DNA of 64,000 bases from Verrucomicrobiota bacterium (GCA_002862135.1 PKCI01000011.1:74195-138194), one strand, 5' to 3'. Shown: positions 46,548 through 55,188, counted from the first letter of the stretch. The notes: generated by a model from the letters alone, not told the origin. Translations and numbers: made by a program.

Positions 46548-47645
46548 ATGCATGATCCGCGCATTGACCAATTAGCCCGGCAACTAGTTCGCTACTCTAC
46601 CGCAACCAAGCGCGGTGAGAATGTCCTCATTGAGCTGTTTGATGTGCCGGAGACAGTTGGCATCGCATTGATCCGCGAAGTTCGAGCCGTTCGAGCGACT
46701 CCTTTTATCAACATTCATAACGCCAAGATCAGCCGGGAGATGGCCCGGGGTGCCACCGAAGATCAATATGCTTCCATCGCCAAAACCGCGATGCACCAAA
46801 TGAAAGCGATGGATTGCTATCTTGCGATCCGGGGCAGCCACAACGTCAACGAACTTTCCGACGTTCCTGCCAAGAAGATGCAGCTACTTTCCGGAAAAAT
46901 GCGCCCGGTCCTCAACGAGCGAGTCAACAAGACCCGCTGGTGTGTTCTCCGATGGCCCAATCCTTCCATGGCCCAGAGTGCCGGTATGTCGACTGAAGCT
47001 TTCGAAGACTTCTACTTTGATGTCTGTCTGCTTGAATACTCTAAGCTGAAGCGTGGCATGAATGCCCTTGCCAAGCTCATGACCGAGACCAATGACGTCC
47101 ACATCAAGGGGCCTGGAACGGATTTATGGTTCAACATTGCCGGCCTTCCCGGCATCGCCTGCGGAGGCACCCACAACATTCCCGACGGTGAATGTTTCAC
47201 CGCTCCGGTGAAGAATTCAGTCCAGGGTGTCATCAGTTACAACGCCCCGTCCATTTACCAGGGCATCGCTTTTGACAATGTGAAACTTGAGTTCAACGAC
47301 GGTAAAATCGTCAAAGCCACAGCCAACAATACCAAGGCTATCAACAAGATTTTTAACACTGACCCCGGCGCCCGCTACATCGGTGAGTTCGCGATCGGCT
47401 TCAATCCTAAGATCAAAGAGCCCATGCGCGATATCCTCTTCGACGAGAAAATCGCCGGGAGTTTCCACTTCACGCCCGGTCAAGCCTACGAAGTGGCAGA
47501 TAACGGCAACCGCAGTTCAGTACACTGGGATCTCGTAAATATCCAGCGCCTCGACTATGGCGGTGGTGAGATCTACTTCGACGGAAAATTGATTCGGAAG
47601 AACGGTCAATTTATTCCCAAGTCGCTGCATTCTCTGAACTACTAA
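46548..47645 (+). CDS. M29-family aminopeptidase (thermophilic-type metallopeptidase)
   Basis: 365 residues. The family M29 (PF02073) pattern is present: NIPDGECFTAPVKNSV (metal-binding Glu), RYIGEFAIGFNP, AGSFHFTPGQAYE and SSVHWDLVNI (metal His/Asp). A cobalt- or zinc-dependent cytosolic aminopeptidase with broad specificity is expected. It is divergent from the HldE-PurN fusion across about 115 bases, and crcB follows 11 bases downstream. Confidence 0.85.
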   Translation: MHDPRIDQLARQLVRYSTATKRGENVLIELFDVPETVGIALIREVRAVRATPFINIHNAKISREMARGATEDQYASIAKTAMHQMKAMDCYLAIRGSHNVNELSDVPAKKMQLLSGKMRPVLNERVNKTRWCVLRWPNPSMAQSAGMSTEAFEDFYFDVCLLEYSKLKRGMNALAKLMTETNDVHIKGPGTDLWFNIAGLPGIACGGTHNIPDGECFTAPVKNSVQGVISYNAPSIYQGIAFDNVKLEFNDGKIVKATANNTKAINKIFNTDPGARYIGEFAIGFNPKIKEPMRDILFDEKIAGSFHFTPGQAYEVADNGNRSSVHWDLVNIQRLDYGGGEIYFDGKLIRKNGQFIPKSLHSLNY

Positions 47646-47656
47646 AATCGGGAGTC

Positions 47657-48034
47657 ATGCTGAAGACGCTTACGGCTCTCATACTAGGAGGTGCCCTTGG
47701 GGCAGTTTCCCGCTGGGGCCTTCACGTCTTAATCGATTCGCGTTGGGGAGGTGGCCATCTCTTTCCTTGGGGCATCTTCGTGGTGAATGTGGCAGGATGC
47801 TTCCTCTTCGGTTGGTTCTTTTCGATGTTCGAAGGCCGCCCCTGGTTCTCCAACACCATACAATTGGGGATCTTCACCGGATTCCTCGGAAGCTTCACCA
47901 CCTTCTCCACTTTTGGCTGGAACACCCTTGAACTGTTAAAAAGTGGTCACGCCGCGATGGCGATCGGAAATGTCGGAGCAAGCGTTGTCCTCGGTCTCCT
48001 CGCCGTCTGGGCCGGCTATGCCCTGGGTCGCTGA
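47657..48034 (+). CDS. crcB: CrcB/Fluc fluoride channel
   Basis: 125 residues with four membrane helices. Conserved features: GGALGAVSRWGLHVL, NVAGCFLFGWFFSMF and GFLGSFTTFSTFGWNT, the last with the Phe-box and central sodium-site residues of Fluc channels. Works as an antiparallel dimer that lets fluoride leave the cell; here a single gene, so a homodimer. The gap of 11 bases to the preceding gene leaves no room for a fluoride riboswitch. Its 3' end overlaps the next, convergent gene by 19 bases. Confidence 0.92.
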   Translation: MLKTLTALILGGALGAVSRWGLHVLIDSRWGGGHLFPWGIFVVNVAGCFLFGWFFSMFEGRPWFSNTIQLGIFTGFLGSFTTFSTFGWNTLELLKSGHAAMAIGNVGASVVLGLLAVWAGYALGR

Positions 48035-48426
48035 TCCAACTCCAGGAGAAACGTCCTCGGATTGACCATCAGGAAGGTCACCAGCGACACAGCGAAAAGA
48101 GGTAGGTAATCGGACATTGGGGCTCCTTGAAATCCCAATACCAGTCCAAAGATCGCAGAAGATTCTGCCAAGGCGAGGGCGACGATAAAAGCCTGATCAG
48201 CGAATGGCACCACCCTGCCCTCCTTTACAGAACGGGATCTGACAAAATGCTTTGCCCCGAGACTGGCGATCGCCGAAAGTAGGCCCGCCACATAGAGGGG
48301 GTTTTTCAGTTCACCAGAATTCGCTTCACCGGAATCGACCACTTGGAGGACGGCAAAATAAGTCACTACCGCCGACATCAGGGCGAACCAGATCAACCAC
48401 TTTACCATGGCAGGCAATTGGGCCAT
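48016..48426 (-). CDS. Small membrane protein, four segments
   Basis: 136 residues from MAQLPAMVKWLIWFALMSAV. Four hydrophobic stretches (about 9-30, 45-60, 75-97, 105-122) suggest a four-helix inner-membrane protein. Pattern ADQAFIVALALAESSAIFGL resembles the central loop of the F-type ATPase c-subunit fold, which is weak evidence. Family not recognised. It follows the small gene at 48459 by 32 bases and overlaps crcB by 19 bases at their 3' ends. Confidence 0.6.
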   Translation of the reverse strand: MAQLPAMVKWLIWFALMSAVVTYFAVLQVVDSGEANSGELKNPLYVAGLLSAIASLGAKHFVRSRSVKEGRVVPFADQAFIVALALAESSAIFGLVLGFQGAPMSDYLPLFAVSLVTFLMVNPRTFLLELDQRPRA

Positions 48427-48458
48427 TTTCTCCTTTGCGTCTCCGAATTTTGTTGGGG

Positions 48459-48821
48459 TTACTTCGCGCGGCGGAAGATGTAAAAGTTGTCGGAGGTAAC
48501 AGCGACAAATTCCCAACCACCATCTTTTTCCACTTCGACGATGGTGCGTGGAAGCATGTTGGATTTTGCGATCTTATCGACCATTTCCTTGGGAAAATTG
48601 ATCTCACCGTTCTCCGAGATCTCGATTCCCTCCTCTCCCGCAATTGCCCGAAATCCAATGGAATCCATCTGCTGAGAACTGAGCGTCTGGTATTCAAAAT
48701 CCGCGGCACCGCCAGGCATAGCTCCTCTGCCGCCCGAACCTAATAATCCAAAGTTGGTAAGCAAATTCAAGATACCGATAAGAATGATAAAACCGAGCAG
48801 AGAGAAGATCGCATTTTTCAT
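48459..48821 (-). CDS. Small membrane-anchored hypothetical protein
   Basis: 120 residues from MKNAIFSLLGFIILIGILNL: one N-terminal membrane segment, a Gly-rich linker and a small soluble domain ending VEKDGGWEFVAVTSDNFYIF. The frame is open farther up, but the hydrophobic start is the natural one. No family recognised. Probably one transcript with the membrane protein at 48016. Confidence 0.6.
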   Translation of the reverse strand: MKNAIFSLLGFIILIGILNLLTNFGLLGSGGRGAMPGGAADFEYQTLSSQQMDSIGFRAIAGEEGIEISENGEINFPKEMVDKIAKSNMLPRTIVEVEKDGGWEFVAVTSDNFYIFRRAK

Positions 48822-48903
48822 AGGAGATAATTCAAAAGTATGACGGGTTGAAGGCCAAAACCTCAACAGAATTCGACCGTCGTGTAAAGTGCATCCCCGG
48901 GGC

Positions 48904-49623
48904 TTAGGACGAGAACAGCAAATCAATTGCAGATGCCATCTCGTCGGTTTTAGCGAGATCAGCGAGCAAAATATCCGGCTCTCCGGATTCCAGTTGTTCA
49001 TAGCTGGCACCTCCAGTTGCCACCGCAATCACATGGGCCCCGAAAGCGCGGGCGCAGGCAATGTCTTTGAGCGTGTCACCGATGATCACGGTCTGCTGAG
49101 GTGCAAACCTCTGTCCGCTCATGCCTTCCGCCCGATCGATCGCAATTGGGCCCAGTTCGTTGCGCAAGGAATGATCATTCCCGTAGGCACCGAAACAAAA
49201 GTGATGATCGATCCCGAAATACCTCAGTTTAAGCCGGGCTCCGGCTTCGATATTCCCGGTCAACAGTCCCATGAGGCAATCTTCGCGCCGCTCAAACTCG
49301 CCAAGTAATTCAGGAACACCGGGCAAAACCCTTCCCTTTCCCCGATTCCGAAAATTATTCATACACCCGTCGAGCGCAATAATGTACTGGCTAAAAAAGA
49401 GCTCACGGTGACCGTCATGATCATCGATTTCAAAATGCTCAAAGAGGAACGCGACGACGCTGCTGTCTGTCGCTCCCCCAAGATCGAGAGCTGGAAAATC
49501 CTTCCCACGACAATGCGGAAACGCCTTGAAGAAACCCTCCTCTAACGATCTCAGGCCAGCCCCTTCTGTATCCACCAGAGTGCCGTCGATATCGAAGAGA
49601 AGTAGCTTGTCAGCCTGGCTCAC
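48904..49623 (-). CDS. HAD-superfamily hydrolase
   Basis: 239 residues with LLFDIDGTLVDTEG (motif I), MGLLTGNIEAGARLKL (motif II), a motif III Lys/Arg region and VIIGDTLKDIACARA (motif IV). The cap is helical. Pattern is that of small phosphoester phosphatases such as Gph; no substrate can be named. Third HAD phosphatase in the window. It lies between infC and the small membrane gene, all on the minus strand. Confidence 0.85.
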   Translation of the reverse strand: MSQADKLLLFDIDGTLVDTEGAGLRSLEEGFFKAFPHCRGKDFPALDLGGATDSSVVAFLFEHFEIDDHDGHRELFFSQYIIALDGCMNNFRNRGKGRVLPGVPELLGEFERREDCLMGLLTGNIEAGARLKLRYFGIDHHFCFGAYGNDHSLRNELGPIAIDRAEGMSGQRFAPQQTVIIGDTLKDIACARAFGAHVIAVATGGASYEQLESGEPDILLADLAKTDEMASAIDLLFSS

Positions 49624-49675
49624 CGGAATTCAGGAGTTCAGGACATCGCCCGGTCGGAACCGAGCGATACTGGGA

Positions 49676-50350
49676 TCAGGAATCTTTCTCCTCCTCCTCA
49701 ACTTCGGATGCTCTATCGCTCACCTCATCGTCAGCGTGCTCATCGTCAGCATCATCCTCTTCGTGAGCTGCGTGTGCGGCTTCCACCTCCTCGAGATCGA
49801 CGTCTTCATCGTCGGGACGGAATTTACGCACCTGTTTCTCTTTGGGAAGGGGCGATAGCATCATGAGGATGTTCCGGTTATTGAGCTTAGGCTCGAGGTC
49901 TACGTGAGCCATGCTCTCCAGATCCTCTTTGACACGATCCATCAATTTAAAACCAAGATCTTTGTGAGCCATCTGGCGGCCACGGAACTGAAGTTGAATC
50001 CGAACTTTAAACCCGTGCGCGAGGAAGTCTTCAGCATGGGTCATTTTAATGTTGTAATCGTGATCCCCGATATTTACCCGGAACTTAACCTCCTTTTCGC
50101 GCTTCTTCGGCTTTTCCGTCTTCTTCTGCTTGGACTGCTCGTATTTATACTTTCCGTAGTCAACAATGCGGCAAACCGGGGGCTTTGCGTGAGGAGCAAT
50201 TTCCACAAGATCGAGACCGAGTTCTTTTGCCTTGTTTAAGGCTTTGTGAGTTGGCAGCACGACGTTGTGCTCACCGTAGATGACTCGGATTTCGGAAGCT
50301 CGAATCCGGTCGTTCACCCGCGTCCTCGGCTGACGCGGCCTTCGTTTCAT
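49676..50350 (-). CDS. infC: Translation initiation factor IF-3 with acidic C-terminal tail
   Basis: 224 residues. N-domain VNDRIRASEIRVI and KELGLDLVEIAPHAKPPVCR, lysine-rich linker YKYEQSKQKKTEKPKKREKE, C-domain KVRIQLQFRGRQMAHKDLGF. After the usual end near residue 175 comes about 45 residues of Glu/Asp/Ala, which enterobacterial IF-3 lacks. The start is ATG rather than the AUU used for autoregulation in Escherichia coli. thrS lies about 207 bases upstream on the same strand, the classic thrS-infC order; rpmI and rplT do not follow here. Confidence 0.95.
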   Translation of the reverse strand: MKRRPRQPRTRVNDRIRASEIRVIYGEHNVVLPTHKALNKAKELGLDLVEIAPHAKPPVCRIVDYGKYKYEQSKQKKTEKPKKREKEVKFRVNIGDHDYNIKMTHAEDFLAHGFKVRIQLQFRGRQMAHKDLGFKLMDRVKEDLESMAHVDLEPKLNNRNILMMLSPLPKEKQVRKFRPDDEDVDLEEVEAAHAAHEEDDADDEHADDEVSDRASEVEEEEKDS

Positions 50351-50557
50351 GGGTCTCTTAGCGATAGCGAATTACCTCCAATAGGTGGGTGATAGTTTGT
50401 CGACAAATAGTCCTCCCATCGAAAGGACAGACTCTCCGTGAGTGAGGACCAAAAAGGTTAATTTCAAAGTTAATACCCTGGGAAGGGGTAAACGTTTCAT
50501 CTCCAGCGGCGAAATCAAGATCACCAAGCGCTGAACAGTAATGGTCACGCCAACCGA

Positions 50558-52444
50558 TCATAGACTACGGGAGCGAATCTCGGCGACGACCTGGTTCTTA
50601 AATTCGTCCACGCCGATAGCTCCGACATCACCACGATCACGGTGACGGACGGACACTTGATTCGATTCCTGTTCTTTCGCTCCGATGATTAACATATAAG
50701 GAATCCGCTCGAGCTGAGCAAGTCGAATTTTGGCACCGACTTTCTCGTTTGTATCATCCACCTTGACTCGAACACCCTCCTTGCGAAGCGCCTTGTGCAC
50801 CTCATCCGCGGCCTCGATGAACTTCTCAGAGATTGGCAGAATTCTGACTTGCTCAGGGGATAACCAGGTCGGGAATTTTCCTGCGAAATGTTCGATCAGC
50901 ACGCCAACAAAGCGTTCCAAGGAACCAAAAGGAGCGCGGTGGATCATGACCGGTCGGTGGGATGAGTTGTCCTTTCCGACGTACTCGAGACCGAAGCGCT
51001 CGGGCAGGTTGTAGTCTACCTGAACAGTACCAAGTTGCCACTCACGCCCAATCGCATCCTTGACAACGAAATCAATCTTGGGCCCATAGAAGGCGGCCTC
51101 CCCCGGTTCTTCTGCAAAGTCTTTACCCAGTGACGACGCGGCTTCGCGCAAGGCATCCTCCGCCTTGTCCCACTGCTCCGGCTCACCGACGTATTTGGTC
51201 GAATCCGGATCACGCAGACCCACCCTAACACGGTAGTCTTCCATGCCGAGGGTTTCGAGAACGATCTTCACGAGCTCAAGGCACCCCATGATTTCATCCT
51301 TCAATTGATCCTCCGTACAGAAAATGTGAGCATCGTCCTGAGTAAAACCACGCACGCGCGTCATACCGCCCAATTCACCCGACTGCTCCCAACGATAAAC
51401 CGTGCCGAACTCCGCGAGACGAACCGGAAGATCGCGGTAGCTTTGGTGATCACTCTGGTAAATCCTGATATGGTGCGGACAGTTCATCGGCCTGAGCAGG
51501 AACCCGGTGGTTTCCCCTGATTCAAGTTGCTCCATCAGATCCCCACAAGAGCGCCCCTCTTCCGCTAGCCCCTTAAGCACTTCTCTCTCTGCGAGCGGGG
51601 GAAACTGGGAATCTGCATAGTAGGGATAATGCCCCGAGGTTCGAAAAAGATCGAGCTTGCCAATATGTGGCGTAACCACTTGGCTGTATCCTTGGCGGTT
51701 GAGGTGCTCGAGGATGAAGTCCAGCAATTGCTGGCGGAGGATTGCTCCTTTCGGCTTCCAGAGAACCAGTCCCTGGCCGACAGCTTCGTCGATAAGGAAG
51801 AGATTGAGCTCCTTTCCGATCTTCCGGTGATCACGCAGTTTCGCCTCCTCAAGTTGTTCGAGATGCTCACCAAGCTCGGTCTTATTCTTAAAGGATGTAC
51901 CGTAAACTCGCTGCAGTTGCGGATTCTTCGCATCACCCTTGTAAAAGGCACTCGCCACGCTCATGACCTTGAACGCTTTGCAGTTCCCCGTGCGGGGAAC
52001 ATGCGGCCCCGCGCAAAGGTCCCAGAAATCACCGTTCTTATAAATAGAGATCTCTTCGTCTTCCGGAATCTCTTCGAGCAGATCAATCTTGAAGGTGCTC
52101 TCGACGTCGCGATCAGCAAGCGCCGCCAAACGCCCTTTCTTTGCTAAGCCTAAAGCTTCGTCGCGGGAAACCACTATTTTTTCAAAAGGCTGGTTTTCTT
52201 TCACCACCTTCTTCATTTCGGCCTCAATCTTCTCGAAATCATCCGGAGTGATTCGGTGCTCCATGTCGACGTCATAATAGAATCCCTGCTCAATCGGAGG
52301 GCCATATGCGAATTGGGCATCAGGCCACAATTTCGAAATCGCTGTCGCCATGACGTGAGCCGTCGAATGCCGGAGACGTTCCAGGTCCGACATCTGATTG
52401 CGCTCTTCGAGCGTCTTCCTCTGTTTTTCGTCCGTTTCAGCCAT
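50558..52444 (-). CDS. thrS: Threonyl-tRNA synthetase, no N-terminal TGS domain
   Basis: 628 residues; charges tRNA-Thr. The editing domain is present from about residue 25 (LRHSTAHVMATAISKLWPDA, RDHRKIGKELNLF), followed by the class II core: zinc ligands Cys in RPMNCPHHIRIY and His in QDDAHIFCTED and MIHRAPFGSLERFVG, then the anticodon-binding domain ending VRHRDRGDVGAIGVDEF. The roughly 60-residue TGS domain normally in front of the editing domain is missing; only about 25 charged residues precede it. The stretch 52445-52620 upstream holds its promoter; no T-box seen. Confidence 0.93.
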   Translation of the reverse strand: MAETDEKQRKTLEERNQMSDLERLRHSTAHVMATAISKLWPDAQFAYGPPIEQGFYYDVDMEHRITPDDFEKIEAEMKKVVKENQPFEKIVVSRDEALGLAKKGRLAALADRDVESTFKIDLLEEIPEDEEISIYKNGDFWDLCAGPHVPRTGNCKAFKVMSVASAFYKGDAKNPQLQRVYGTSFKNKTELGEHLEQLEEAKLRDHRKIGKELNLFLIDEAVGQGLVLWKPKGAILRQQLLDFILEHLNRQGYSQVVTPHIGKLDLFRTSGHYPYYADSQFPPLAEREVLKGLAEEGRSCGDLMEQLESGETTGFLLRPMNCPHHIRIYQSDHQSYRDLPVRLAEFGTVYRWEQSGELGGMTRVRGFTQDDAHIFCTEDQLKDEIMGCLELVKIVLETLGMEDYRVRVGLRDPDSTKYVGEPEQWDKAEDALREAASSLGKDFAEEPGEAAFYGPKIDFVVKDAIGREWQLGTVQVDYNLPERFGLEYVGKDNSSHRPVMIHRAPFGSLERFVGVLIEHFAGKFPTWLSPEQVRILPISEKFIEAADEVHKALRKEGVRVKVDDTNEKVGAKIRLAQLERIPYMLIIGAKEQESNQVSVRHRDRGDVGAIGVDEFKNQVVAEIRSRSL

Positions 52445-52620
52445 TTTGCTAAATTAAAATTGGCGGGTGATCAAACTACCCATTTTAGAGCAATTACAAA
52501 CAGGAATGCTCATAGAAATGCGCTCTTTCGTGCCGCCCGATGATCCCCTCTTCCTATGTAATTCGCCCTTGAAAGTCATCACTTTCCGTCGAGAGTAGCC
52601 CTCGATCTTACGAGAAAACG

Positions 52621-52694
52621 CGGGATGTAGCACAGCTTGGTAGTGCGCCTGGTTTGGGACCAGGAGGTCGCTGGTTCGAATCCAGTCATCCCGA
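52621..52694 (+). tRNA. tRNA-Pro (anticodon UGG)
   Basis: 74 bases. Acceptor CGGGATG pairs with CATCCCG, D arm GCAC/GTGC, anticodon stem CCTGG/CCAGG around TTTGGGA giving anticodon TGG, T arm with TTCGAAT, discriminator A; the 3' CCA is not encoded. The bases 52445-52620 before it and 52695-52898 after it hold no gene except a short repeat of the tRNA end described separately. Confidence 0.95.
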
Positions 52695-52795
52695 TTCCTT
52701 CATTCGTATCGCGAATGAACAAGGGGAAAATCACTGGATGAGACGCGGATGGCCGCCCTCCCTGTTTGAGCCGTAGCGGGCACGCGAGCGAAGTC

Positions 52796-52813
52796 AATCC
52801 AGTCATCCCACCA
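52796..52813 (+). repeat. Repeat of the tRNA-Pro 3' end with CCA
   Basis: AATCCAGTCATCCC of the tRNA (52679-52692) recurs at 52796-52809, here followed by ACCA and a T run. It looks like the 3' end of a lost tRNA or an attachment-site copy left by an integrated element; no integrase is in the window. Confidence 0.5.
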
Positions 52814-52898
52814 ATTTTTCTTGATCCGCCCGCGGAACGCATTCCTCATTCCTGCGTAGGAAAAAGCGATCAGGCGGCTTTCCTTATCCAGAATTCAC

Positions 52899-53846
52899 TC
52901 ACCTACTGATTTGACGCTCGAACTCATCCCGAAGCTTTTTGGGTGAGAGATTTGGACCAATGCAAAGCAGAGAAGCAGGCGTCCTGGTAAGCCCCTCTAC
53001 CTGTTCCGGATCCTCGACCGGATGCCGCCCCGTTCGATTAAAAAGCCACCTGGAGTCCGGAGTCCCTTCGAGTTCAACAAGTGCCTTGGCACGCACCACT
53101 TCGTCAGGAAGTGCCTCGAGAAGGCGAATAATTTGCTCACTTTGATATCGACCTGGCATCGGAATCTGGTGACCGGTAAATAGATGGGATAGGACATGCC
53201 CGCCACGCGCCTTCCGCTTCTGACGAATTTCGCTCGGATCCAATTCGACTGAGGATTGGTCACTGGATTCACAAGCCTGCACAAGTTCTTCAGCAAGCTG
53301 CTTTGCGCTTATTTTGTTTGCGTAAGGGTTGAGCTCCCCCACTGACCCAGCAACCTCTTCCCTTTCGATCTCACCGAGATCATCCGAATGAGTCAGCTGC
53401 CAGTGCGTCGCAGTCTCTACCTGGCGCTGTTCCAGGGAGGTAAACCGCTCACGCTTTCCCCAGTGACGGCCGTCGACAATCCCGGCCTGCCACCTTGGAA
53501 AAAAGGCCATCTTTTTCTCGAGCAAAGTGAACGTCTCAAGGAGAGGCAAAGGGTCGGCCGTTCCATTCAACTCGATAAGCAAAACGTCACCCTCACTGTT
53601 TTGCGCAGCGAGACAGAGTTTTACAAGGTCTTCAAGACTGTCACAGCAGGCACAACTGGCGGCGATTGGAAAAATAGAAGCTGCCCGGCCATGCAAAGTC
53701 GAAGCATCTATTTCCGCGTTTTCGTAATCGTTCAAGATTACATCGGCTCGGCAATCCAGCTGTTTCAATTCTTCGAGAAGAGAACGAAGCAAAGTCGTTT
53801 TTCCGGCCCCAAGAAACCCGGTAATAAAGAGGAGTGGCTTAGACAT
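52899..53846 (-). CDS. COG0523/CobW-family metal-transfer GTPase
   Basis: 315 residues. P-loop ITGFLGAGKTTLLRSL, the metal-binding CxCC motif in IAASCACCDSLED, the DxxG-like IELNGTADPLPLL, and a C-terminal CobW_C-like domain (FNRTGRHPVEDPEQVE). Several COG0523 proteins are Zur-regulated zinc chaperones (ZNG1/ZagA type); others serve cobalt or nitrile hydratase. It is the last of a four-gene leftward operon (55068 to 52899) with an operator-bearing promoter, a HisI variant and, across the divergent promoter, a metal-transport GTPase, which suggests a zinc role here. Confidence 0.85.
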   Translation of the reverse strand: MSKPLLFITGFLGAGKTTLLRSLLEELKQLDCRADVILNDYENAEIDASTLHGRAASIFPIAASCACCDSLEDLVKLCLAAQNSEGDVLLIELNGTADPLPLLETFTLLEKKMAFFPRWQAGIVDGRHWGKRERFTSLEQRQVETATHWQLTHSDDLGEIEREEVAGSVGELNPYANKISAKQLAEELVQACESSDQSSVELDPSEIRQKRKARGGHVLSHLFTGHQIPMPGRYQSEQIIRLLEALPDEVVRAKALVELEGTPDSRWLFNRTGRHPVEDPEQVEGLTRTPASLLCIGPNLSPKKLRDEFERQISR

Positions 53847-53864
53847 TTTCGATGATACGAGTGA

Positions 53865-54083
53865 TCAACTCTCTGCTAAAGCGCGCTCGAGCCAGCCGAC
53901 AACTTTGTCGCGATAGGAAGATCCGAAAAGATCGATAAACATCGCGGTTGAGGGATCTTTGGCATCCTCCAATGCTCGAATTCGCTCGCTGCAATACTCC
54001 TTCGTCAACGCGATATTGCATCGACTGTTCATGGCTTCACGCCATTCCTCATAACTGACAAAAAAGTCGCCCACTTGTGCCAT
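53865..54083 (-). CDS. Small hypothetical protein in the cobW operon
   Basis: 72 residues: MAQVGDFFVSYEEWREAMNS with an aromatic/acidic N-terminus, then LTKEYCSERIRALEDAKDPS and DLFGSSYRDKVVGWLERALA. Its ATG overlaps the hisI stop by one base (TAATG), so it is translationally coupled. Family not recognised; a helical partner or small metal protein is possible but unsupported. Confidence 0.65.
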   Translation of the reverse strand: MAQVGDFFVSYEEWREAMNSRCNIALTKEYCSERIRALEDAKDPSTAMFIDLFGSSYRDKVVGWLERALAES

Positions 54084-54580
54084 TACAACTGAGTCGGGTT
54101 CGGAGTGTCACCGTAAACGGCGTCGGGATCGAAAGCCTTCTCAGACTCAATAAACCGCAGTTCGGGCTGATCGCTTCCACTGCCAGATACTTCGCGGTAG
54201 AAACAACTGCGATAACCGACGTGGCAGGACGCCTCCTCGCCACCGGCATCGGGAGTGGTCAGGGTGACCTCGATGATGACACAGTCCTGATCGTCATCGA
54301 TGAGCATGCGCTTAACCTGCTGAGTCATTCCGGACGTTTCACCCTTTTTCCAAAGCTTTTGCCGGGAACGCGACCAGTAGTGCGCCAGCCGGGTTTCAAT
54401 AGTAAGCCGAAGCGCCTCTTCATTCATAAAGGCGAACATCAGAATTTCCCGACTCTTTGCATGCTGAGTGATACAGGGAATAACCCCATTCTGATCAAAC
54501 TTCGGAGCAAGCTCACTACCCTCTTCTACCTGCTCAACGCTGGTTCGGTCCGCAAAATTTAATGTTGTGTTAGTGTTCAT
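54083..54580 (-). CDS. hisI: Phosphoribosyl-AMP cyclohydrolase, variant metal site
   Basis: 165 residues from MNTNTTLNFADRTSVEQVEE; GGAAAG precedes the ATG. Third step of histidine synthesis, a zinc enzyme. Conserved: HYWSRSRQKLWKKGETSG and SCHVGYRSCFYREV with two of the three zinc Cys. The first Cys, normally in DCDxD, is Asp here (LIDDDQDCVIIEV), with a Cys four residues on. The C-terminal tail AFDPDAVYGDTPNPTQL and DDDQD match, as I recall, an alphaproteobacterial-type HisI. Overlaps its upstream neighbour by ATGA. Position in a metal operon suggests a version that copes with low zinc; this is inference. Confidence 0.85.
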   Translation of the reverse strand: MNTNTTLNFADRTSVEQVEEGSELAPKFDQNGVIPCITQHAKSREILMFAFMNEEALRLTIETRLAHYWSRSRQKLWKKGETSGMTQQVKRMLIDDDQDCVIIEVTLTTPDAGGEEASCHVGYRSCFYREVSGSGSDQPELRFIESEKAFDPDAVYGDTPNPTQL

Positions 54581-55068
54581 CTTTCCAATAAAATCTCTTC
54601 CGCTGTAGAACGAGAAATGTATTCGGAGCACTCCTGCCAATGATCAGGAGCCACTCGCCCCACTTCTTTGTCATCGTGCGAGCGGAGACTTTTCAGCTGG
54701 CTCTCCCGAATATCGTTAAAGAGAGATTCCGCGAGGAACCTCTCGGTTGCTGACACGTTCGGAATATCAAAGAAGAGCTGATGCTTCCTGGATTCGTGCC
54801 TCAGTGCACTGAGCACCTCCAGGATAAGACTTTCCCCCAGCTCCACCCCAACCTGGACTGCCGTCGTTCTATATTCGATGATGAGCCCTTTGATTTGCTC
54901 AAGGATCTCTTCAAGCACGCGATCGTTTTCGATTCCGGAGGAGAACTCTTCAGCCTCTGCTGCGCTCCGGCTGCTGTAGGCGCGGAAAAAGGTGATATAA
55001 CCTTCCCGACAAGAACCGAAGGGAAGGCCCTCCCGTTGGCTCGGATCGTAAAAGCGTTCATTGTTCAT
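54577..55068 (-). CDS. Hypothetical protein heading the hisI-cobW operon
   Basis: 163 residues from MNNERFYDPSQREGLPFGSC, soluble and acidic. Segments IENDRVLEEILEQIKGLIIE, VQVGVELGESLILEVLSALR and KHQLFFDIPNVSATERFLAE suggest helices around a small sheet. No recognised family. Its stop overlaps the hisI start (ATGA). It is the first gene after the divergent promoter region with the paired palindromes. Confidence 0.65.
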   Translation of the reverse strand: MNNERFYDPSQREGLPFGSCREGYITFFRAYSSRSAAEAEEFSSGIENDRVLEEILEQIKGLIIEYRTTAVQVGVELGESLILEVLSALRHESRKHQLFFDIPNVSATERFLAESLFNDIRESQLKSLRSHDDKEVGRVAPDHWQECSEYISRSTAEEILLER

Positions 55069-55188
55069 AAGGGGAACCAAAAGGACTGTGCAAAGAGACC
55101 CGCCTACACGACGGAAAACAATCGTGTCTGTCCTGAGCAACAGAGGGCAACACCAGACGGGGAGTTCAGACGAACTGAACCCCACAAT

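Noticed and set aside
52579-52842. Minus-strand open frame reading GFEPATSWSQTRRTTKLCY
   Set aside because: It is the complement of the tRNA-Pro gene, a well-known false protein created by antisense reading of tRNA.
55164-55180. GTTCAG-N5-CTGAAC palindrome upstream of the paired operator motifs
   Set aside because: Considered as a LexA or third metal operator; it matches neither well and no second copy was seen, so it was not claimed.
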